DNA of 42,579 nt from Mycobacterium hubeiense (lineage in GTDB: Bacteria; Actinomycetota; Actinomycetes; Mycobacteriales; Mycobacteriaceae): positions 1 to 42,579 of the forward strand of contig NZ_PIZU01000040.1 in the NCBI RefSeq assembly GCF_002838065.1. The letters run 5' to 3'. This document shows, in pieces, positions 31,943 to 39,530 of the stretch. Made by a program: the position numbers and the translations under genes. Numbering within the stretch: the first letter of the stretch is position 1; each line of letters opens with the position of its first letter. The notes beneath the pieces are model-generated. The model searched no databases. It was not told the DNA's origin and saw nothing but the letters and a program-made list of their open reading frames with translations.

Positions 31943-31987
31943 ACGCTAGGTCGAGCTACGAAGGTGGGATGAAAGGAAGTGAGATCC

Positions 31988-32491
31988 ATGGGCAGCGCTG
32001 CCGCGGAGGTCGTCAGCCCGATTCCGGCCGATGCCGAGGAGCTTGCCAATGTTCTCAGCTTCATCGAGGCGCACGAGGCTCGTCACGGGACCTCTCCTGA
32101 GCGTGTCTTCTTCCTGTCCGGCGCGGGCGAACACGACCGTGTCGAACTGACCGAGCAGCTTCACGAGATCCTCAAGCGTGTCGTCCACGCCCTCAGCCGT
32201 GGCCAGTCGATCAGTATCCTGACTCGCGACCAGGAAATCTCCACCCAGCAGGCCGCCGAGCTCCTCGGCCTGAGCCGCCCGACGGTGATTCGCCTCATCG
32301 AGGACGGCGAGTTGCACGCGCATGTGCCCGGCGCGGTCCGGCGCAAGCTCCGGCTTGCCGATGTCCTTGCCTACCGCGAGGAGCTTCGCGCCCGGCGCAA
32401 CCGGTTCATCACCGAGAGCTCAGCGGAGTTCGCGGATGCCGACGCCGACGAGGTCGCCGAGTTGCTCGCCGAGGCGAAACGCAAGCGTTGA
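31988..32491 (+). CDS. HTH (excisionase/MerR-like) antitoxin of a PIN toxin-antitoxin pair
   Basis: A 167-residue DNA-binding protein. A winged-helix domain lies near residues 82-135: ISTQQAAELLGLSRPTVIRL, then IEDGELHAHVPGAVRRKLRLADVLAYREEL (in blocks). The last 30 residues are acidic then basic (ADADADEVAELLAEAKRKR), a likely toxin-binding tail. This architecture is typical of antitoxins paired with PIN_3-type toxins. The ATG at 31988 has AGGAAGTGAG just upstream; an in-frame GTG at 31979 is less likely. The PIN gene follows after 31 bases. It could also be read as an excisionase, but the partner favours an antitoxin. Confidence 0.75.
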   Translation: MGSAAAEVVSPIPADAEELANVLSFIEAHEARHGTSPERVFFLSGAGEHDRVELTEQLHEILKRVVHALSRGQSISILTRDQEISTQQAAELLGLSRPTVIRLIEDGELHAHVPGAVRRKLRLADVLAYREELRARRNRFITESSAEFADADADEVAELLAEAKRKR

Positions 32492-32522
32492 CCTACCGAC
32501 GGGGTCTGAAAGACTCGCCCCT

Positions 32523-33119
32523 GTGTATCGCGCTGTCCTCGACACCTGCGCCCTCGTGCCGAGTCTTCAGCGTGACTTCCTGCTACAGCTGGCCACCGAG
32601 GAGGCGTACGCGCCCGTGTGGGGGTCGGGGATTCTCTTCGAGCTGGACTACGTACTCGCCGGCCTGCACGACAAGCGCGGAATCGCTGACAGCGTCACGC
32701 GCCGACTGCACCTTTTCGACCAGCTGAAGCAGGCGTTTCCGGGCTCAGAGGTTCAGGCCCCCAAAGACCGCGAGTACAGCTACGGCCTCAACGACGCCGA
32801 TGACGGCCACGTCGCCCACGCGGCGATCATCGGCAAGGCCGACGCCATCGTCACCGACGATCAACGCGCAGGGTTCAGGACAGCGAGCGTTCTCGTGGAA
32901 GCCGGCATCGAGACCGTGTATCCACATCAGTTCGCCGCCAACACCGTCTCAGCGCACCCGCACGCAGGAGTGCGTGCCTTGCGAGAGATGTCGAATCGTC
33001 GTACCAACCCGCCACAGACCGTGGAACAGATCCTCGACCTGCTGGTGACACGGCACAAGATGGCCGAGGTCGCCGAGATCCTGCTGCCGCTGCTGGTGGG
33101 AGATGCGCGACCGGGCTAA
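32523..33119 (+). CDS. PIN-domain ribonuclease toxin
   Basis: A 198-residue protein with a PIN_3-like domain in residues 1-125. The acidic metal-binding residues are visible: D7 in AVLDTCALV, E40 in WGSGILFELDYVL, D91/D93/D94 in LNDADDGHVAHAA and D112/D113 in IVTDDQ. Such toxins cleave RNA. The GTG at 32523 was chosen because the PIN domain begins there; the upstream frame overlaps the antitoxin. A C-terminal region (NPPQTVEQILDLLVTRHKMAEVAEILLPLL) follows the PIN domain. The same frame stays coding-like for 34 codons after the TAA, so the stop may be recent. Confidence 0.75.
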   Translation: MYRAVLDTCALVPSLQRDFLLQLATEEAYAPVWGSGILFELDYVLAGLHDKRGIADSVTRRLHLFDQLKQAFPGSEVQAPKDREYSYGLNDADDGHVAHAAIIGKADAIVTDDQRAGFRTASVLVEAGIETVYPHQFAANTVSAHPHAGVRALREMSNRRTNPPQTVEQILDLLVTRHKMAEVAEILLPLLVGDARPG

Positions 33120-33224
33120 CCAGCGGAGCAGGCCCGGGAACTGGCGTTGAACGCACAGGAGGAAACGGAGCGACGGGAGCTCGGACATTTGCAGCGTGTT
33201 GCGCATCATCGGCCGGAGCACTGA
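33120..33224 (+). other. Coding-like remnant in frame after the PIN stop
   Basis: Directly after the TAA at 33117-33119 the same frame continues for 34 sense codons to a TGA at 33222-33224. It has helical, charged composition (EQARELALNAQEETERREL) and no start of its own. It may be the lost C-terminus of a longer PIN protein. The rest of the 224-base gap to the next gene shows nothing I recognise. Confidence 0.3.
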
Positions 33225-33343
33225 CGTTCGGGCGACCACTGCTGAGCGACCGGAATCTTGGCCGAGTCCTGTCGGTGTCTCCGGCTAGATTCAAGCTCAG
33301 GGTCCACAGCAGAGTGCGGGCCTATGAAGTTCGGAGGTTGCAG

Positions 33344-33829
33344 ATGGACCCCGTCACATTGATCGCTGCAGCGGTCGCGATAGGAGCGTCTGAAGGCGCC
33401 CGCGCGACGACCAAGAAGGCAATCGGCGACGCATACACAGCACTACGGAACTGGCTCACGAGCAAGTACGGCTCCGTGGCCGCCGAGGTCAGTTGCCTCG
33501 AACAGGAACCGGAGGAAGAACTGCGGCGGGCCCTGCTGGCCAAGAAGCTCGCCGCGGCCGGCGCCAACGATGACTCGGAGCTGCGCCAGCTGGCTCAGAC
33601 CCTGCTGACCTTGATCGAGGAGCAGGAACCCGGCGTTCCCGCCACCGTGGGCGTGCGTCTCCGCCGCGCCTCAATCGGTGGTGACATCGAAGTCACGGAC
33701 GTCGCAGTCGAGGGCGGCAGCGGCGTCGACGCCGAGGACATTGTCGCGGACGGCTCGTTGCGAATCAGCGGTGTGTCGGCGCGCAGCCCTCAGGAGCCGC
33801 CCCACCCTCCGGTGGCGCGGGAGCAGTAG
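33344..33829 (+). CDS. Small effector-adaptor-like protein, first gene of an unrecognised cluster
   Basis: A 161-residue protein. The N-terminus MDPVTLIAAAVAIGASEGA and KKAIGDAYTALRNWLTSKYG is a hydrophobic-helix layout I associate with small actinobacterial adaptors of conflict systems. LLAKKLAAAGANDDSELRQL follows (about 65-84), then a beta-rich stretch with GGDIEVTDVAVEGGSGVDAE and DIVADGSLRISGVSA. It ends in a Pro-rich tail. The ATG at 33344 has CGGAGG nine bases upstream. The next frame (ending at 34518) overlaps its 3' end but lacks a start codon until 33967. The two may therefore be one protein joined by frameshifting or broken by mutation. No enzymatic motif is seen. Confidence 0.6.
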   Translation: MDPVTLIAAAVAIGASEGARATTKKAIGDAYTALRNWLTSKYGSVAAEVSCLEQEPEEELRRALLAKKLAAAGANDDSELRQLAQTLLTLIEEQEPGVPATVGVRLRRASIGGDIEVTDVAVEGGSGVDAEDIVADGSLRISGVSARSPQEPPHPPVAREQ

Positions 33830-33966
33830 CAAGCGAGCTTGCTTCCGCGCAAACCTTTACCTCGACCCAGCGAAACGTCAACGTCGGCCGCGACAACATC
33901 ACCAACGTCACGATCGGGGCAACAACCGCGGCCGGTAACAGCGGCGGCCGGATCCGCGCGGTCACC

Positions 33967-34518
33967 GTGTCGGCCGAGAGGGTGCCGGTCAAGATGAACC
34001 TCTGGAAGGTCACGGTGCATGACGGCACCTCGGGACCCATCACTGATCTCGAGGCTGACGTGTACCTCGTCGACGAAACCGGAGCGCGCTCCGCCGGCAG
34101 GTGCGGGCCGGCGAAAGACAGCATCTCTGTCCGCGAACTCGCCCGAGAGATTCTGACCGAGAGCCTGAGCGGCGGACTCGACGCCATCGGGCAACGCGCC
34201 CAGGGGATGTACTCGGGACTCCCGCAGGGGATGGGGTTCGGCGGCCAGATCCCACAGCTTGGGCGACTCGGTTCCTACGGTCCCATGATGTCCAACTACC
34301 TGGTGGATTCACCGCAGATGTCGGCGCTTCTTCGACATGTGCAGCAGCAGATGATCGATCGGTTTCCGCGTGTAATTCCCGCCGGCCAGTTCGCGGGCGT
34401 GCTATACCTCGCCGAGCCCGGCGAGGTACGGGCAGACATCCAGTTCGCAGACGAGGTTGGCGACCTCTGGCGCCGCCGGTTCGAGGAACAACCGGAACCA
34501 GTGCTTGTGGACGAGTAG
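33967..34518 (+). CDS. Beta-rich protein with upstream Asn/Gly amyloid-like motif; start uncertain
   Basis: From the first usable start (GTG 33967) the protein has 183 residues: WKVTVHDGTSGPITDLEADV, a Met/Gly/Gln-rich loop (QGMYSGLPQGMGFGGQIPQL), and a closing VLYLAEPGEVRADIQF plus EVGDLWRRRF. The last part looks like a small beta-sandwich. The same frame is strongly coding-like upstream, from about 33790, including QRNVNVGRDNITNVTIG (33868-33918). This motif resembles bacterial RHIM-like/amyloid signalling motifs but lies before any ATG, GTG or TTG. It would be translated only by a -1 frameshift from the preceding gene. It ends 35 bases before the next gene. Function unknown. Confidence 0.5.
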   Translation: MSAERVPVKMNLWKVTVHDGTSGPITDLEADVYLVDETGARSAGRCGPAKDSISVRELAREILTESLSGGLDAIGQRAQGMYSGLPQGMGFGGQIPQLGRLGSYGPMMSNYLVDSPQMSALLRHVQQQMIDRFPRVIPAGQFAGVLYLAEPGEVRADIQFADEVGDLWRRRFEEQPEPVLVDE

Positions 34519-34553
34519 GTCGCTCTGTCGGTAGCCCGCCGTACGCTTTGTCG

Positions 34554-35723
34554 ATGACCCGGCGTAACCCATCCCGCAAGCCGAAGCCGGCGAAGCCGGC
34601 CCGGCCGCGGCTGGCGCCCGAGCTATTCTCCGAACTCAACGCGACCTTTTACGAGGACGACCCGAGCGAATACCTGCTGACCAAGATCGAGGCCGTCACC
34701 TTGATGCTGGCGCCGGCCGATGCCCTGGCGCCCGCGTACGAGTCGGAGCGGATTATCGGCGTTTCTCGACGCGCCGGTGCGCCGGTCCCATCGAAGGAGG
34801 CCCGCGACCGCTACATGCGTACCGAGTGCGTCCTGGTCCTGCACCACGCCTGCGAGATGCTGCTGCGGCTGTTCTTCGCGCACGTCGACAAGCAGGACTG
34901 CCCGTGGCTGGGAATGGCGGCGTCGGTCAGCTTCGCCGAGTTCAAGACGAAGGTCAGCACAGCTCTGCGATCCGGGTTCGACCGCGATGACGTGGCCCAG
35001 GTGTTCCTCGGGGGCACGAACCCGGCCGACGCGGGCCTCAACGTGGAGGCCGATGAGTTCGAAGACACGACCGCTGCGTGGCAGCTGCTCCTGGAGACCG
35101 CTGCCGACACGGTCCTGTCCGAGTCATTTCTGTACAACTCCGCCAAGCATGGTCTCACCGTGGTGCACACCGACGAGAGCACGCAGATGGCGTTCACGCC
35201 GCCGGGCGGCGACCCAGTGCTGCTTGTGGCGGGTTCGCAATTCGCGTACCTGCATAGACCTCAGAAACCCGACGTTAAGGGCGGGACCGAGTGGTGGGTG
35301 TCGCTGACGCACACCTTGCCAGACCAGGACATCGAGACCGCGTTTCTGATCCAGCAAGCTGTGTCGTCGCTCTGGAACGTTGCCCGGCGGCGCTACACCG
35401 GTCAGGCGGGCGAAGTCTCGCTCGTGCCGGCTCAGGCGGTGCGCAACGCCATCGACGGCCCCATAGCAGCGAAGGGAGCCCACGTCCGGACCCTGACGCA
35501 CGAGTTGGTTAAGAAGGACGTCGACGGCCGATTCAACGGTGTCGACATGCACTTATCGGGACCGGGCCTGCCAGACGAAAGCGAATGGAGCTCTGGAGCC
35601 GACGATGATGGCCCCCAGCCACGCCAGATCGCTCTGCCGGTACGGCAGCAGGACAAGCGGATCATCAGCACGTCCACCCGGAAGCTGCTCCCGTTCTCGC
35701 CAAACTGGTCGTCGCGGGTGTGA
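34554..35723 (+). CDS. Unrecognised protein with HEPN-like features, third gene of the cluster
   Basis: A 389-residue protein. A basic Pro/Lys/Arg start (PSRKPKPAKPARPRL) is followed by helical segments. TECVLVLHHACEMLLRLFFAH (near 90-110) and LYNSAKHGLTV (about 193-203, with N195 and H199) are reminiscent of HEPN nucleases or nucleotide-binding proteins. The canonical RxxxxH motif is not clearly present. The second half is mixed alpha/beta with WWVSLTHTLPDQDIETAFLI. The ATG at 34554 begins shortly after the preceding stop, so the genes are probably cotranscribed. An effector role in defence is inference from this motif, the adaptor-like neighbours and the island. Confidence 0.6.
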   Translation: MTRRNPSRKPKPAKPARPRLAPELFSELNATFYEDDPSEYLLTKIEAVTLMLAPADALAPAYESERIIGVSRRAGAPVPSKEARDRYMRTECVLVLHHACEMLLRLFFAHVDKQDCPWLGMAASVSFAEFKTKVSTALRSGFDRDDVAQVFLGGTNPADAGLNVEADEFEDTTAAWQLLLETAADTVLSESFLYNSAKHGLTVVHTDESTQMAFTPPGGDPVLLVAGSQFAYLHRPQKPDVKGGTEWWVSLTHTLPDQDIETAFLIQQAVSSLWNVARRRYTGQAGEVSLVPAQAVRNAIDGPIAAKGAHVRTLTHELVKKDVDGRFNGVDMHLSGPGLPDESEWSSGADDDGPQPRQIALPVRQQDKRIISTSTRKLLPFSPNWSSRV

Positions 35724-35728
35724 CGGCG

Positions 35729-35956
35729 CTACCTGCCCACGCGGCGGGTGACGACGTTCGTGGTCACCAGCAGCAGGTCCGTGCACCCGAGCCGGCGCGC
35801 CTCGTCGAAGTGGGAGGCGAGCACTGACGCCAGCGTGTACACGAGTGCGCGGACGTCCTTGTCAACGTTGGGGAACACCGTCATGAGGTCTGGCATGTGT
35901 TCCTGCGCTGGCGCAGGGCGGTGGGAAGGGGCGCGGTTCGTCTTGTTCTCATTCAT
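35729..35956 (-). CDS. Small hypothetical protein on the island
   Basis: A protein of about 75 residues from the ATG at 35954-35956, or 55 residues from an ATG at 35894-35896 that has AGGA four bases upstream. The conserved-looking part is MPDLMTVFPNVDKDVRALVY followed by TLASVLASHFDEARRLGCTDLL. It ends basic (NVVTRRVGR). It is probably alpha-helical. No domain recognised. It converges on the HEPN-like gene with five bases between stops and lies downstream of the zinc-ribbon gene, behind a hairpin. Confidence 0.45.
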   Translation of the reverse strand: MNENKTNRAPSHRPAPAQEHMPDLMTVFPNVDKDVRALVYTLASVLASHFDEARRLGCTDLLLVTTNVVTRRVGR

Positions 35957-36051
35957 GTGGCGGACGGTACGTACCTGGGTGCAGAGCGTCGTTCCTAGCG
36001 GCAGCACCTGCACGACGCGGAGGCGGGTCCGCGCCATGGTCGGCTGAGGCT

Positions 36052-36082
36052 AACCCGGGACCGGATCGACCACTCCCGGGTT
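36052..36082 (-). terminator. Stem-loop terminator after the small zinc-ribbon gene
   Basis: AACCCGGGA (36052-36060) and TCCCGGGTT (36074-36082) are perfect 9-bp arms around a 13-base loop. The stem can extend by GCT/AGC past a bulge. It lies 11 bases after the stop of the minus-strand 45-residue gene. No U-tract. Confidence 0.6.
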
Positions 36083-36093
36083 CAGCCGTTCAG

Positions 36094-36231
36094 CTACCGG
36101 CGCCGTTCCGCCCGCTGGTCCAGTTCCTGCCGACAGCGCGTGCAGTCACCACACCGCTGCGATGGCTCGGCTCCCGGCGGGATGAACTGGGCGTGGTAGC
36201 CGGGATGGTCACAGTATCCGCAGATCGCCAT
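36094..36231 (-). CDS. 45-residue zinc-ribbon-like protein
   Basis: The ATG at 36229-36231 is preceded by a strong AGGAGAG. The frame runs 45 codons to TAG at 36094-36096. The protein has five cysteines in CGYC (C4, C7) and CGDCTRC (C28, C31, C34), plus His residues at 9 and 13. It ends in a charged QELDQRAERRR. This is a plausible treble-clef or zinc-ribbon fold. Similar mini zinc fingers occur on actinobacterial plasmids and phages as small regulators, but the function here is unknown. It is divergent from hsdM and ends before a hairpin. Confidence 0.65.
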   Translation of the reverse strand: MAICGYCDHPGYHAQFIPPGAEPSQRCGDCTRCRQELDQRAERRR

Positions 36232-36431
36232 GACGTCGCTCTCCTGATTCTTGAGGTACGAGAGACACGGATGTGTCCCTCATACCTTCATGTGCGAACC
36301 GCCGCCGAATACAGTGTGTCGGCCATTCCCACTTTCACCCCCCTGCTGCCCGATCGATGGCACATCTCGGGGTCGGCCACGACTGCGATCTGACACGGTC
36401 AGCGGCTCACAGCTGGAGATACTGCTGGACC

Positions 36432-36462
36432 TTTGTCATATCACTATGCAAACATAACATAC

Positions 36463-36470
<8 letters not shown>
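36432..36470 (+). promoter_or_regulatory. Candidate hsdM operator region
   Basis: TTTGTCAT (36432-36439) and ATGACGAA (36463-36470) are inverted at 7 of 8 positions and bracket the AT-rich promoter-like sequence before hsdM. The second arm covers the hsdM start codon. The HTH domain fused to HsdM could bind here. Otherwise the 231-base stretch 36232-36462 shows no gene. Confidence 0.35.
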
Positions 36471-38291
<1,821 letters not shown>

Positions 38292-38295
<4 letters not shown>

Positions 38296-39530
38296 CCGAG
38301 TCAGCCGCCCTCCTCAGTGATCTCTGCGACTTGGTCAGTCTCCAGGTCGATCCGGCGACGACGCCGGAGTCCCCTTACCTCGGCTTAGAACACCTTGAAC
38401 CTGGTCGCCTTCGAGCGATCGGCTTCGGGAAAGCGAGTGATGCCAAGAGCCAAAAGGCCGCGTTCGAGCCGGGTGATGTGCTCTACGGAAAGCTACGGCC
38501 ATACCTCGACAAGGCGGTGCTCGCGGATCGCGCTGGAGTTGCCACTACCGAGTTGTTAGTCCTCCGACCCAAGTTGGGCGTGAGCCCGGAGTACCTCGCA
38601 TGTGTTGTTCACTCACCCGCTTTCGTTGAGTTCGCTATGCAAGGTGTAACCGGAGCCCAACACCCCCGAACTTCTTGGGCGCACATCAGGACGTTCGAGT
38701 TGCCAGCCCACGACCGATCAGAGCAAGCATCCATCGCGAAGCTCCTGTGGAGCTTGTTCGACCTGAGCATGGCAACAGAACAGGGCATCCGTAGTGCTTC
38801 CTCTTTGAAGCGGGCTGCAATGCAGCAGTTGTTCTCGCGGGGTCTACGCGGGGAGGCGCAAAGGGAAACAGAGGTTGGTCCGGTACCCGAGAGTTGGGGT
38901 GTAGCGGCTATCGACGAACACTTCTCGGTCGTCTCAGGTGGAACACCCTCTCGAAGTAACGCTGCGTACTGGTCGGGGGGCACGATCCCATGGGTCAAGA
39001 CGACCGAGGTGAACTACTCGGTGATCACCGAGACCGAGGAACACATCACCCAGGCTGGGCTGAATGAATCGGCTGCGAAGCTACTCCGCCCTGGCACGCT
39101 CCTGATGGCCATGTACGGGCAAGGCGTCACCCGCGGGAAGGTCGGGATTCTTGGCGTCGAAGCTTCCTGCAATCAGGCGTGCGCTGCGATGACCCCGATG
39201 GATGATGAGGTCGCGCCGCGGTACCTCTACCACTACCTAACGTCGCACTATGAAGCGATTCGCTTGCTAGCCCACGGCGGACAGCAGCAGAACCTCAACC
39301 TCGACATTGTGCGCAAGATCGGAATCGCGGTGCCGCCAACCATTGACGAGCAGCAGGAAATCGTCGACATACTCGACGCTCTCGACTTAAAGACCGACCT
39401 GCATCGTCGCAAGCGTGCGGTTCTTGACCAGCTCTTTAAGTCGTTGCTGCACAAGCTCATGACCGGCGAGATCTCGGTCTACGACCTCGACCTGAGCGCG
39501 CTGCCAGCCAGCGACGGGAGTGCAGCATGA
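38292..39530 (+). CDS. hsdS: Type I restriction-modification specificity subunit HsdS
   Basis: A 412-residue protein with two target-recognition domains. The first half includes YLGLEHLEPGRL and VLYGKLRPYLDKAVLA (about 63-78). The first conserved helix follows near 140-175 (QASIAKLLWSLFDLSM). The second half opens with VVSGGTPSRSNAAYWSGGTI and IPWVKTTEVN, then closes with the second helix (IDEQQEIVDILDALDLKTDL). HsdS sets the bipartite target sequence for both methylation and restriction. Overlaps hsdM and hsdR by ATGA junctions. The recognition sequence cannot be read from this. Confidence 0.9.

Noticed and set aside
33794..33812. A classic slippery heptamer for -1 frameshifting
   Set aside because: The C-rich run has no X-XXY-YYZ in the correct frame, so programmed frameshifting is only one of several explanations.
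33868..33918. Naming the Asn/Gly motif a true RHIM
   Set aside because: It has the alternating Val/Asn/Gly look of amyloid signalling motifs, but the canonical (I/V)Q(I/V)G core is not clear and it has no start codon in its frame.
34101..34553. N-terminal extension of the HEPN-like gene by 151 codons
   Set aside because: The extension overlaps the preceding frame fully, is Arg-rich, and the natural start with a basic tail is the ATG at 34554.
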